NCBI GenBank assembly: GCA_000622025.1
Contig: JHWU01000007.1
Coordinates: 243,771 to 307,770 of the forward strand
DNA from: Lachnospiraceae bacterium AD3010
GTDB lineage: Bacteria; Bacillota; Clostridia; Lachnospirales; Lachnospiraceae
Reading direction: 5' to 3'
DNA: 64,000 bases
The notes beneath the pieces were generated by a model. That model worked only from the letters and a program-made list of their open reading frames with translations. It did not search any database and was not told where the DNA came from. The position numbers were made by a program, and so were the translations under genes. Shown here piece after piece: positions 1 to 7,655 of the stretch (positions within the stretch are counted from its first letter, which is position 1; every line of letters starts with the position of its first letter).

Positions 1-33
1 CAGATTCGCTAATGTATTAGCAATATATTCCAT
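1..33 (-). CDS. Na+-pumping decarboxylase beta subunit, N-terminal fragment
   Basis: Only the first 11 codons are inside the window (MEYIANTLANL on the minus strand); the rest lies off the left edge. The start follows a good AAAGGAGA ribosome site, 14 nt after the biotin-carrier gene stops. Its position as the next gene after the carboxyltransferase, OadG-like and biotin-carrier genes suggests the membrane beta subunit (OadB/MmdB family) that couples decarboxylation to Na+ export. The fragment itself is too short to prove the family, so the call is by context. Confidence 0.6.
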   Translation of the reverse strand, partial: MEYIANTLANL

Positions 34-47
34 TTACCGGCTCTCCT

Positions 48-419
48 TTACTTAAGCGTTGCGAGAACAGTACCGTTTTCACAGGGATCTCCCACGGAAA
101 CATTTATGGAAGCAACAGTTCCGGCTTCGGGTGCGACACAGCCGATCTCCATTTTCATAGCTTCGATGGTGATAACAGTCTCGCCCTTCTTTACCTGATC
201 TCCCACGTTCTTATCAAGCTTGAATACCTTTCCTGCAGCTCCGGCTGTAACCTGAATGGATCCTGCTCCGGCTGCGGGTGCGCTTGCTGCTGCGGGTGCT
301 GCCGCAGGAGCGGGTGCAGGAGAAGCTGCAGGTGCGCTTGCTGCTGCCGCGCTTCCTCCCTTTTCATCAACTGTAACGTCATAGCTTGTACCGTTAACGG
401 TAATAGTATAGTTTTTCAT
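48..419 (-). CDS. Biotin carboxyl carrier (gamma) subunit of a sodium-pump decarboxylase
   Basis: 123 aa. Residues 1-20 form a short N-terminal beta segment, about 21-62 is an Ala/Pro hinge typical of carrier subunits, and 63-123 is a biotinyl/lipoyl domain with the biotinylation motif EAMKM (acceptor Lys89). The carrier shuttles the CO2 removed by the carboxyltransferase to the membrane beta subunit. It sits 23 bp after the OadG-like gene and 14 bp before the beta-subunit start, so it belongs to one operon. The ribosome site (AAGGAGATATACAAG before ATG) is strong. The substrate of the complex (oxaloacetate, methylmalonyl-CoA, glutaconyl-CoA) cannot be read from this subunit. Confidence 0.93.
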   Translation of the reverse strand: MKNYTITVNGTSYDVTVDEKGGSAAAASAPAASPAPAPAAAPAAASAPAAGAGSIQVTAGAAGKVFKLDKNVGDQVKKGETVITIEAMKMEIGCVAPEAGTVASINVSVGDPCENGTVLATLK

Positions 420-442
420 CTTGTATATCTCCTTTTTCTCTT

Positions 443-1282
443 TTAACGTCTCCTGAGTGAACGCACTATAAAGGTATCCGGTGAAACATTGACCCCTGTT
501 CTCTCGCTTTCATAAGCTGCTATGGCAGCGGAGATAACCGCAATAAGCGCATTGTCATCAGCTGAAGTACTTTCTTTCTGTTTTCTGCTCTGTTCTTCTC
601 TTTCCGCTATCTGGGCTGCAGCATTGATAGCTGCATTTTCCGCCTCTGATCTGGCCTTGGTTTTCCTGTTCTCCATATTCTGGACAACGGTACCCATTAT
701 CCAGATCACAATGCTTATGAAGATAAGCAGGCAGAAGGTGGTCCCCATACCGAGAACGGTATTAAGAGCCGCATTTATGATCTTCTCATTGAAGGTTCTG
801 TCCACATTGATAACTGCACTGGTGATGGTACCACCCTTTGTCATTATTATCTCTGCAGTAGCGGTCCGGGGAGAACCGTCCGGGAAGGTCTTTGTACCGG
901 TAAGGACAACATCACAGGTTATGGTGTCATCTCCGGGGGTTATCGCTGTCTTATCAGCGACGGAAACAACCTCTCCAAGGTCTCCGTTAACAGCCTCACG
1001 ATAGGATATAAAGCCGTCCTTAAATGCGGTACCCTTGATAGGAAGCCCGTTACTCTTTATCCAGGCTTCAAACTCTTCAAGCTCCTCATCCTCTGCTTCG
1101 GCAAGCTGGGATATTCCGAGCTCTTCTGCATGCTGCATAATGGCTATCGCGTTTTTCGTGTTCTTTTCAACGGTTTCGGAGTCATAGTCGGCCTCACTCC
1201 GGCTTCCTCCGCAGGCTGTCATTGAAAGGACCAGGAACAGCATAAGGATGAGGAGAACAGGTCTTTTAATGATCTTTTTCAT
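443..1282 (-). CDS. OadG-like small membrane subunit of Na+-pump decarboxylase, lipoprotein-type
   Basis: 279 aa, much longer than classical OadG (about 80 aa). It has an N-terminal lipoprotein signal with lipobox LSMTAC (Cys24), an extracytoplasmic domain at about 30-165, one transmembrane segment near 170-197 (rich in FCLLIFISIVIWIM), a charged Ala-rich stretch, and a C-terminal tail ending in SLRRR. The last 100 residues match the OadG pattern of membrane helix, charged linker and a conserved tail that contacts the catalytic subunits. The added lipoprotein-like domain is the odd part and may be a family-specific extracellular module. Start: AAAGGAGAG ribosome site. It lies 15 bp after the carboxyltransferase gene. 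Confidence 0.78.
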   Translation of the reverse strand: MKKIIKRPVLLILMLFLVLSMTACGGSRSEADYDSETVEKNTKNAIAIMQHAEELGISQLAEAEDEELEEFEAWIKSNGLPIKGTAFKDGFISYREAVNGDLGEVVSVADKTAITPGDDTITCDVVLTGTKTFPDGSPRTATAEIIMTKGGTITSAVINVDRTFNEKIINAALNTVLGMGTTFCLLIFISIVIWIMGTVVQNMENRKTKARSEAENAAINAAAQIAEREEQSRKQKESTSADDNALIAVISAAIAAYESERTGVNVSPDTFIVRSLRRR

Positions 1283-1297
1283 AAAATCTCTCCTTTA

Positions 1298-2719
1298 TCA
1301 GATGGTGCTGTGTTTCCTGTCCGGTGAAATGTCGCTCTTTCCGTATAACATTTCAAATGCGCCTATAACATATTTTCTGGTTTCCTGAGGGTCGATCACG
1401 GTATCGACGTAGCCTCTGGCTGCTGCACTTACTACGCTGCCCTGCTTCTCGTCGTATTCCCTGGCCTTTTCATTTATTACTGATTCGCTTTCGCCTTCGT
1501 ACAGGATCTCTGCTGCGTGGCGTCCGTCCATCGCACCAACCTTTGCACTGTTCCAGGCATATACGTAATCGGCTCCTACAGCCTTGCTGTTCATAATGAC
1601 CGCAGCAGAGCCGAAGGCTTCTCCTACTATCACATTGACCTTCGGAACCTCAGCCCCCACAAAGGCACGTACAAGCTTGGCGGCTGCACGGGAACCCATC
1701 TTTTCGGTATTCTCGCAGGTGCAGAAGCCCTTTACATTTGTCAGGGTAAGAATGGGGATATTAAATGCATCACAGAAATCCACCATCTTAAGAGCCTTTC
1801 TCATGCTGCAGAGTCCAAGCTTATTGTCCATCTTCAGCTCTTTATCGGAAAGTGACTTCTTCCTGTTTCCGATAACCCCTATGGTCGCACCGTTCAGACG
1901 TATGAACCCGACGGTCATATTCCTTCCGCTGTCAGGCTTTAATTCAAAGAATCTTCCGTCATCCGCTATACGTAAGAAGATCTCATATGCATCATCCGCA
2001 CATCCGGAAAGATCAGCCGAAACCCTGTTCAGGTCATCACTGCCCTCAACTATCATGGCTTCGTCCTCGCAGTTATCCGGAAGGAATGTGAGGAGCTCCT
2101 TAAGCTTTGCGAAAAGCTCATTTCCCTCTGCGCAGACATCAACAGCTCCAACCTCTGACTTGTACGCTGCGCCTGAAGTATCGCACTTATCCTCGTAATT
2201 TCCCTTTACTGCATTGGGAGAATTGAGGAATAGCTTACCGTTCTTCTCCATAAATACGAAATCGGAAAGCTCAGTAATCACGGACATTCCTCCGCCTGCA
2301 TTTCCGAATACGGCGCTGATCTGGGGGATCACTCCCGAAGCCTTCGCCATGATCTTCATGATCTTTCCAAGGGAATTCAGTGCGTCAGTAGACTCGCTTA
2401 TCCTTAATCCCGTGGAATCAAGAAGACCAATAACGGGATAACCCGTCTTCATTGCAAGGCGGTAGATATTTACGATCTTCCGCGCATGCATTTCGCCTAC
2501 AGAACCGCCAAGGCTTTTGGCATCCTGGCTGTAGACATAAACAAGCCTTCCGTCAACTGTTCCGTAGCCGGTTATCACACCGTCCCCCGGAGCGTCTGAG
2601 GGCTTTTCATTAAAATCAGTGCTGCGGGACAAAACCTGAGCGCCGACTTCAACGAAGCTGTTCTCGTCCAGAAGAGATAAGATCCTCTGTCCGGCTGAGC
2701 TGTTAGTGAGATTGCTCAT
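1298..2719 (-). CDS. Carboxyltransferase (alpha) subunit of biotin-dependent Na+-pump decarboxylase
   Basis: 473 aa carboxyl-transferase domain protein of the MmdA/PccB/GcdA type, somewhat shorter than the usual 500-515 aa. The N-terminal crotonase-like half carries the FGNAGGGMSV acyl-CoA oxyanion region near 140-150. The C-terminal half has the FGSAAVIMNS second oxyanion loop and a WNSAKVGAMDG segment. It transfers the carboxyl group from an acyl-CoA or keto acid to the biotin carrier. It is the first gene of the operon, with an extended -10 promoter about 90 nt upstream. Malonyl/methylmalonyl-CoA-type chemistry is likely from family resemblance, but substrate specificity is inferred. Confidence 0.85.
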   Translation of the reverse strand: MSNLTNSSAGQRILSLLDENSFVEVGAQVLSRSTDFNEKPSDAPGDGVITGYGTVDGRLVYVYSQDAKSLGGSVGEMHARKIVNIYRLAMKTGYPVIGLLDSTGLRISESTDALNSLGKIMKIMAKASGVIPQISAVFGNAGGGMSVITELSDFVFMEKNGKLFLNSPNAVKGNYEDKCDTSGAAYKSEVGAVDVCAEGNELFAKLKELLTFLPDNCEDEAMIVEGSDDLNRVSADLSGCADDAYEIFLRIADDGRFFELKPDSGRNMTVGFIRLNGATIGVIGNRKKSLSDKELKMDNKLGLCSMRKALKMVDFCDAFNIPILTLTNVKGFCTCENTEKMGSRAAAKLVRAFVGAEVPKVNVIVGEAFGSAAVIMNSKAVGADYVYAWNSAKVGAMDGRHAAEILYEGESESVINEKAREYDEKQGSVVSAAARGYVDTVIDPQETRKYVIGAFEMLYGKSDISPDRKHSTI

Positions 2720-2810
2720 ACTCTATATCCTCCATGTCTGAATTGAGATTATAATAAAGAAATACCCCGGGAAAAGATAATTTCCCGAAGCAATTTCAAA
2801 TTGCACTCGA

Positions 2811-2828
2811 TTGTGATTATATCACAGC
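2811..2828 (-). promoter_or_regulatory. Extended -10 promoter with overlapping palindrome upstream of the Na+-pump operon
   Basis: On the minus strand TGATATAAT gives a consensus extended -10 (2816-2824), about 95 nt before the carboxyltransferase start. A 13-bp palindrome GTGATATAATCAC sits exactly on the -10, so a repressor binding there would block RNA polymerase. The regulator is not known. The half-sites resemble Rex/Crp-type GTGA..TCAC but have a 5-nt rather than 6-nt gap. Confidence 0.5.
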
Positions 2829-2894
2829 CATTTGTAAATAGGTAGTCCGAATTTTCATTTTAAGAAATTAAAGGACCAACCGGAAACGAAATAA

Positions 2895-3716
2895 TTACCT
2901 GACATATACATCTATCGTATTCTTTACGTCGCTGAATCCCGCCCCTTCCAGCAGCATTCCAACGATACGCCCCTTTTTGTCTACAAAAAATGTCGAGGGG
3001 ACATATTGTATGCTGCCTGTGACCTCATAGGTACTGTCGCTGGTCCTTAAGTTCATAAATTCCGCTCCGGCATTTCCCAGTATCCTTTCAGCTTCGGACA
3101 CATTATTGTCCGTACCTTCATAGACATCACCTATGATCCCGATCAGATTCACATTACCCGGAAGCTCCTTATAATACCTGGCATAATCCCCCATATCGTA
3201 GAGGCAGGAATCACAGTCGGTCTGCCAGACATGAACCACCGTCAGGTCATAGTCCTTAAAAATGCTGTCGCTCACTTTCCTTCCGTCAAGTGTTTCCGTT
3301 TGAAATTCCATATTATAATCAGAGATCTCAGACTCAGGGATACTTATTCTGGCGTTTTCCCGTCCCTCAGGCTCTTCTGCTTCTTCTGTCTCCGCTGTTT
3401 CCTCTTCCGTGCTGTCCAGATCCGCTTCTTCCGCCTCCGGAGAAGCCTCCTCTGCCTCTGAAGAAGCCTCTTCCGTCTCCAAGGACTCCTCAGTTTCTCC
3501 GCTCACCTCTTCACTGTCTTCTTCCTCTTCCCGCGATGCCACGGTCTCAACCGAAGCGTTTTCTGTATTAGCGTTATTCGCTTCAGCCTCTGTTTCCACA
3601 GCTGCAACGGCTGTCTCCGGCTCATCAGTGTCATCGGGTATCAGCATGATTATGATGAACAGCACTCCCAGCGTCGCAAGAACTACCAGCACCGTATATT
3701 TGATCTTTTCCATCAT
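2895..3716 (-). CDS. Membrane-anchored TlpA/ResA-like thioredoxin-fold protein
   Basis: 273 aa. A single N-terminal membrane segment (about 8-26) is followed by a very acidic, Glu/Ser-rich low-complexity stalk (about 30-122). The C-terminal thioredoxin domain (about 133-273) has a CxxC active site CDSC at 168-171 and a cis-Pro region VPSTFFVDKKGRIVG. The extracytoplasmic placement suggests a thiol-disulfide or peroxide-reducing role at the cell surface, as in TlpA/ResA. The acidic stalk is unusual in length and may span the cell wall. It is a monocistronic-looking gene between the decarboxylase operon and scpB. ATG at 3714-3716 is used here; the adjacent ATG at 3711-3713 is equally possible. 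Confidence 0.8.
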   Translation of the reverse strand: MMEKIKYTVLVVLATLGVLFIIIMLIPDDTDEPETAVAAVETEAEANNANTENASVETVASREEEEDSEEVSGETEESLETEEASSEAEEASPEAEEADLDSTEEETAETEEAEEPEGRENARISIPESEISDYNMEFQTETLDGRKVSDSIFKDYDLTVVHVWQTDCDSCLYDMGDYARYYKELPGNVNLIGIIGDVYEGTDNNVSEAERILGNAGAEFMNLRTSDSTYEVTGSIQYVPSTFFVDKKGRIVGMLLEGAGFSDVKNTIDVYVR

Positions 3717-3778
3717 TTTTCCGTATTTTCCCTTGGCTTAAGCCTTGTAAGGTCCGCAGTTTTCCGTATTTTTAAAGA

Positions 3779-4408
3779 TCATATTCCGACTCTTATGGGA
3801 TTATCCGGGCTGTCACCTGCAGAGCCTTCCATTATCTCCCTTTCTTCCATTTCCTTCCTTGCCTCTATCTCCGCTTCTTCACGGAAATCCTCCATTCTCT
3901 CTTCATTCAGTTCCGGAAGATCGCTTAAGCTCTTCACTCCGAAAGAACGAAGGAATTCATCGGTGGTACCGAAAAGCAGAGGCCGGCCGGGTGCATTAAG
4001 CCTGCCCAGCTCCTGCACGAGATCATACTCCAGAAGCTTGTCTATCGAATGGGCACAGCTCACACCCCTTATATGCTCTATCTGAAGTCTGGTCACAGGC
4101 TGCTTGTATGCGATTATTGAAAGAGTTTCAAGAGCCGAATCAGACAGGGAATACTGCTTCTTTGCCCTGGCAACCTTTATAAGGTAATCATAAAACTCCG
4201 TCTTCGTGCAGAGCTGAAGAGCGTTGTTTATGCGTATCAGCATAACACCGCTGTCATCCCTGCCATATCTTTCCTCGAGCTTTTCGGCCGCTGTCAGGAT
4301 CTCTTCCTCGCTGACCTCGGCTACCTCGGCAAGCTTTTTTATCTCAACCTGTTTTCCCAGGGTAAACAGCACGGCCTCAATGACCGCCTGCAGCTTTGTC
4401 AGGTCCAT
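3779..4408 (-). CDS. scpB: Segregation and condensation protein B
   Basis: 209 aa ScpB, a tandem winged-helix kleisin-interacting element of the SMC-ScpAB condensin. Visible family motifs include the LxAVIEAVLFTLGKQ start, AxKLEERYGRD, LSIIAYKQPVTRLQIEHIRGVS (positions about 103-124) and the GRPLLFGTTDEFLRSFG tail. It overlaps the end of scpA by 10 bp, with its GGGGAG ribosome site inside scpA, so the two are translationally coupled. The tail after about 175 is acidic and poorly conserved. A standard chromosome-condensation gene. Confidence 0.96.
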   Translation of the reverse strand: MDLTKLQAVIEAVLFTLGKQVEIKKLAEVAEVSEEEILTAAEKLEERYGRDDSGVMLIRINNALQLCTKTEFYDYLIKVARAKKQYSLSDSALETLSIIAYKQPVTRLQIEHIRGVSCAHSIDKLLEYDLVQELGRLNAPGRPLLFGTTDEFLRSFGVKSLSDLPELNEERMEDFREEAEIEARKEMEEREIMEGSAGDSPDNPIRVGI

Positions 4409-5136
4409 ATCATTATCTCCCCGCCGTCCTTTTCCTGCACGGCTTTCCAGTTATTACTCCTCACGAGCTCCAGAACCGCAAGGAAGGTCACCACCATCTG
4501 CAGCCTTCCCTTAAATTTTTCCGTAAGCTCATTAAAGGAAAACTTTTCACGGTCTAAGGCATATTCGAGAAGCTCTCCCGTCCGTTTTTCCAGGCTTACC
4601 TCTTCCTTTTCTATCTTTCCGAATTTTGACCTGATGGGATCCTTCCTGTCCTCCTGCCGTTTCATGGTCTCCTTAAAGATCTTCTCAAGATCCTGTAATG
4701 ACATTCCCTTTAACAGCTCATCATAATCAACGGGCTCCTCATAGGACAGAAGCTCCTCCGGCATGGTGTTTTCCTTGAAAAGCGATCTCCCCGCATCCCT
4801 TTCCATAAACTTCAGTTCCTGGGACATATACTTATAAATCTTGTACTCCAGAAGCTGCTGAACAAGCTCTGACCTTGGATCCTCTTCCTCACCCTCTTCG
4901 TTTACCTCTCTGGGGAGAAGCATCCTGCACTTTATGTCCAGAAGGGTTGCGGCCATCACAAGGAATTCGCTCAGGTTATCGGGATCCGTATCCTTAATAC
5001 CGTTTAAATAATCCATGTACTGGGAGGTGATAAGTGAGATCGGGATATCGTAAATATCGATCTTATTCTTGTCTATTAAATGTAAAAGAAGATCCAGAGG
5101 ACCCTCAAAGGCTTCAAGCTTTACCTCGACCGCCAT
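4399..5136 (-). CDS. scpA: Segregation and condensation protein A
   Basis: 245 aa kleisin subunit of the SMC condensin. It has the N-terminal FEGPLDLLLHLIDKNKIDIYDI signature (split over residues 9-30), the EFLVMAATLLDIKCRMLLP segment, and a C-terminal winged helix (VVTFLAVLELVR). It begins one base after the stop of the upstream phosphoesterase gene (TAAATG junction) and overlaps scpB downstream, so phosphoesterase-scpA-scpB are co-transcribed. Length is normal for the family. Confidence 0.96.
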   Translation of the reverse strand: MAVEVKLEAFEGPLDLLLHLIDKNKIDIYDIPISLITSQYMDYLNGIKDTDPDNLSEFLVMAATLLDIKCRMLLPREVNEEGEEEDPRSELVQQLLEYKIYKYMSQELKFMERDAGRSLFKENTMPEELLSYEEPVDYDELLKGMSLQDLEKIFKETMKRQEDRKDPIRSKFGKIEKEEVSLEKRTGELLEYALDREKFSFNELTEKFKGRLQMVVTFLAVLELVRSNNWKAVQEKDGGEIMIWT

Positions 5137-5979
5137 TTATTGTCTTTGCCGTTCCTTTCCGTCAGTCGTCATTCCGCCCCTTACAATAAGCTTAAGTATT
5201 TCGGGCGGATTATTTATCCTTATATTAAAGGTGTGGCTTCCCGCACCGCGGCTCACTATCATCTTTACACCATTTTTCTCATACAGTCCCGAATCGTATT
5301 TCGGAAAGAACCTGTAGGCAGGACTAATGAGGCCTCCGAGCTTCGGCAGTCTCACAAGACCGCCATGGACATGCCCGGACAAAACAAGATCCGGCTTCCA
5401 CTCAGCATACTCCGGAAAGTGATCCGGGTCGTGAGCAAGAAGGATATTAAAGCGCCTTCTGTCCGGTTTCCCGAGAAGGCAGTTTATCATCCCTGACGGC
5501 ACCCTTTTCTTTATCACTCTTCTGTAGTAGTCGTGGTTCAGATCAAGAGAATAGACGGAAATATTATCACCCACTTTATCCCGGGTGTTTCTCCTAAGTT
5601 CAACTCCCGCCTTAAGGATCCCCTTCTTAAAAAGCATCATCTGCCGTGTGTACTTTATCCTCTCGAAAAGCTTTCTCTCATGGTTTCCCGGAGAAAAAAA
5701 TATACCCGGGTACTTTTCATGCAGTCTTTTTAAGAAGTGCATAGTCCTCCGCGGATCTGCCTTCGGGTAAGCTGATATCAGGTCTCCGGGGATAAGCACG
5801 GCTTCGGGATGGATACTGTCTATTGCAGAAAGGAGAAGGTCATTGTCTTTTCCGAAGCTGCATTCATGAAGGTCGGATATCACCGCAAAACGGTGCTCCT
5901 CTCCCTCGGGAAGCTTCTCAGTTTGTATTATGTATTCCGTGATCACCGGAGGTTTTTCAAATCGGAAGCTGTTACTCAA
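5137..5979 (-). CDS. Calcineurin-like metallophosphoesterase (YkuE/YaeI type)
   Basis: 280 aa. The binuclear-metal motifs occur in order: SDLHE (35-39), GDLIS (65-69), GNHE (98-101), LAHDP (181-185) and SGHVHGG (201-207). The whole phosphoesterase core is therefore intact. No signal peptide or membrane helix is visible, unlike membrane-bound YkuE. The start is TTG (SNSFRFEKP follows), chosen because GAGGT lies 8 nt upstream and the TTG overlaps the TGA of the preceding gene. The substrate is unknown. It is the first of a chain leading into scpA and scpB. Confidence 0.85.
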   Translation of the reverse strand: MSNSFRFEKPPVITEYIIQTEKLPEGEEHRFAVISDLHECSFGKDNDLLLSAIDSIHPEAVLIPGDLISAYPKADPRRTMHFLKRLHEKYPGIFFSPGNHERKLFERIKYTRQMMLFKKGILKAGVELRRNTRDKVGDNISVYSLDLNHDYYRRVIKKRVPSGMINCLLGKPDRRRFNILLAHDPDHFPEYAEWKPDLVLSGHVHGGLVRLPKLGGLISPAYRFFPKYDSGLYEKNGVKMIVSRGAGSHTFNIRINNPPEILKLIVRGGMTTDGKERQRQ

Positions 5980-6239
5980 TCGAACTTAACCTCTACATCA
6001 AAATCATCATCATCCGGAACAGATATGTCAAAATCGTCATCTCCGGCGGTAATAATGTCAAACTCCAAAAGCCTGTTCTTTTCTCTTGCTTCCCTTGAGG
6101 AAATAATATCTGCTTTTCCGTTTCCGCTTCTATGCAGCACAAAATCCTCCGGAAGCACTCCCATGGCAGATGGCCTGCGAACCGGAGTTTCGGAGGATCC
6201 TTTATGGATAAGTCCGTTTCCGCTATTGTCTTTATCCAT
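5976..6239 (-). CDS. Small acidic hypothetical protein
   Basis: 87 aa, no family recognised. It is strongly acidic at the C-terminus (DDDDFDISVPDDDDFDVEV, about residues 66-84) and has no membrane segment. It starts in a TGATG overlap with the stop of the upstream 161-aa gene and ends in a TTGA overlap with the phosphoesterase start, which supports it as a real operon member. Low-complexity acidic tails like this often mediate protein contacts, but no role can be assigned. Confidence 0.6.
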   Translation of the reverse strand: MDKDNSGNGLIHKGSSETPVRRPSAMGVLPEDFVLHRSGNGKADIISSREAREKNRLLEFDIITAGDDDFDISVPDDDDFDVEVKFD

Positions 6240-6724
6240 CAGTCTTTTTTCCCGAACATTCCTTCAACGTTGAAGCCAAGTATGGTCGTGCGGAAGCCGT
6301 TATATATCTCATCATATCCGGCGGCACGTATGGTTTCCTTAGGAAAGACCGCGTTCCATTTTTCACTGATGATATCCGTGAAAAGCTTGGAATCCTCCTC
6401 CGAAGGATTTTTCATGAGAGCCGGCAGCACATAGAAAACCATCATACACTGCATGTCCACAATGGTTGTGGATTTCTTGAAAAATATGACACTGTCGTAT
6501 TTTTCCTTCGCATATGAAACCAGATGATCCGCTGCACTCCTCATCTCATCTTCCTTATTGTCGGAGGCATACATCTTTAAGATCTCTTCGTGTATATCGG
6601 CTGTAGCCCGCCGGTATTCCAGAAAGAAATTCTCATAGCGGCTCTTCCTGAAATTCTTCATGGCGATGCTGCTGTCCAGCTCATCCAGAAGCTTATATAT
6701 GTTGTTGTCAAGTACTTCAGACAT
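6239..6724 (-). CDS. Conserved-looking hypothetical protein
   Basis: 161 aa, soluble and predicted mostly alpha-helical. No domain is recognised. It is the first gene of the 6239-5137 chain and overlaps the next gene by one base. Its ribosome site (GAAGGAGAAAGGATCACTG before ATG) lies inside a copy of the dispersed GTCATYCTGAG repeat, so the repeat supplies the translation signal. Function unknown. Confidence 0.65.
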   Translation of the reverse strand: MSEVLDNNIYKLLDELDSSIAMKNFRKSRYENFFLEYRRATADIHEEILKMYASDNKEDEMRSAADHLVSYAKEKYDSVIFFKKSTTIVDMQCMMVFYVLPALMKNPSEEDSKLFTDIISEKWNAVFPKETIRAAGYDEIYNGFRTTILGFNVEGMFGKKD

Positions 6725-6728
6725 CAGT

Positions 6729-6762
6729 GATCCTTTCTCCTTCGCTAACGCTCAGGATGACA
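6729..6762. repeat. Dispersed palindromic repeat, copy 1
   Basis: Minus-strand copy of the GTCATYCTGAG...GAAGGATC repeat, between yebC and the 161-aa gene. The GAAGGAGAAAGGATC arm serves as ribosome site for the downstream gene. Confidence 0.8.
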
Positions 6763-6777
6763 AAGGTGAACAAATAT

Positions 6778-6820
6778 ATTTTTGCTCGTTGGATAACGAA
6801 GACTTGTTTCACAAGTCTTC
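6778..6820. repeat. 43-bp direct repeat, truncated copy of the yebC terminal hairpin
   Basis: Identical over 43 bp to 6849-6891, separated by a 28-bp spacer. It carries the left arm of the yebC hairpin and only half of the right arm, so it looks like a partial duplication of the yebC 3' end. Confidence 0.85.
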
Positions 6821-6860
6821 TATTAAACATACTCGCAAAAACAGGTTTATTTTTGCTCGT

Positions 6861-6899
6861 TGGATAACGAAGACTTGTTTCACAAGTCTTCGTTATCCA
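6861..6899 (-). terminator. 18-bp hairpin overlapping the 3' end of yebC
   Basis: A perfect stem (arms 6861-6878 and 6882-6899) with a 3-nt loop. One arm encodes the last residues of YebC (VDNEDL plus TGA). No U-run follows, so it may be a 3'-end stabiliser or REP-like element more than a canonical intrinsic terminator. Confidence 0.6.
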
Positions 6900-7617
6900 C
6901 GTTATGATAAACTGCTTGGACGTCGTCCTCCTCGTCGAGGAGATCAAGGATGCGCTGCAGCTTCTTTAAGCTTTCCTCGTCATTGACCTCCACATAGTTC
7001 TGGGGGATCTTTGTGACCTCTGCCGAAACAGCGGTTATATTGGCAGCGTCAAGAGCCTTTTTCACCTCCTCAAAGGCATCGGGAGAGGTGAGTATCTCGT
7101 AGCTGTCATCCTCTTCATTGAAATCATCTGCTCCTGCATCAAGTGCGGCCATCATAAGGTCATCCGCACTCATTTCACACTCTTCCTTATCGATTATGAT
7201 CTGTCCCTTATCGTCAAACATAAAGGAAACGCAGCCGGGAGTTCCAAGATTTCCGCCGCCCTTTGTAAAGGCCGCACGTACATTGGCCGCGGTGCGGTTC
7301 TTGTTGTCCGTCAGACAGTCAACTATGATCGCGGTCCCGGCCGGGCCGTAGCCTTCATAGGTACAGTATTCGTAATTAACGCTTGCACCTTCACCGGAGG
7401 CTTTTTTTATGCCTCTTTCTATAGTGTCATTCGGCATATTATTTGCTTTAGCCTTGGCAATGACCTGGGCAAGCTTGAAATTATTGGCAGGATCCGGTCC
7501 GCCCTCCTTTACGGCTACTGCGATCTCACGTCCGATTATGGTGAAGATCTTTCCCTTCGCCGCATCATTCTTTTCCTTCTTATGCTTGATGTTTGCAAAT
7601 TTTGAATGTCCTGACAT
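6880..7617 (-). CDS. yebC: YebC/PmpR-family protein (TACO1-like)
   Basis: 245 aa, normal length. N-terminal [20 protein letters not shown] and the segments [24 protein letters not shown] region and [18 protein letters not shown] are hallmark YebC/TACO1 motifs; the protein ends [14 protein letters not shown]. The family was long annotated as transcriptional regulators and is now linked to relief of ribosome stalling at difficult motifs. Strong AAGGAGTGG ribosome site. The last six codons lie within an 18-bp inverted repeat, so the extreme C-terminus appears shaped by that element. Confidence 0.93.
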   Translation of the reverse strand: MSGHSKFANIKHKKEKNDAAKGKIFTIIGREIAVAVKEGGPDPANNFKLAQVIAKAKANNMPNDTIERGIKKASGEGASVNYEYCTYEGYGPAGTAIIVDCLTDNKNRTAANVRAAFTKGGGNLGTPGCVSFMFDDKGQIIIDKEECEMSADDLMMAALDAGADDFNEEDDSYEILTSPDAFEEVKKALDAANITAVSAEVTKIPQNYVEVNDEESLKKLQRILDLLDEEDDVQAVYHNVDNEDL

Positions 7618-7655
7618 TATTCCACTCCTTTTCTACTGCTGATGATCCTATATTT

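Noticed and set aside
522..1004. 160-aa plus-strand frame opposite the OadG-like gene
   Set aside because: Shadow of the minus-strand gene; low complexity, no ribosome site.
2811..2828. Rex operator
   Set aside because: The GTGA and TCAC halves are separated by five bases, while Rex sites use an 18-bp palindrome with a six-base gap, so it is kept as an unnamed operator.
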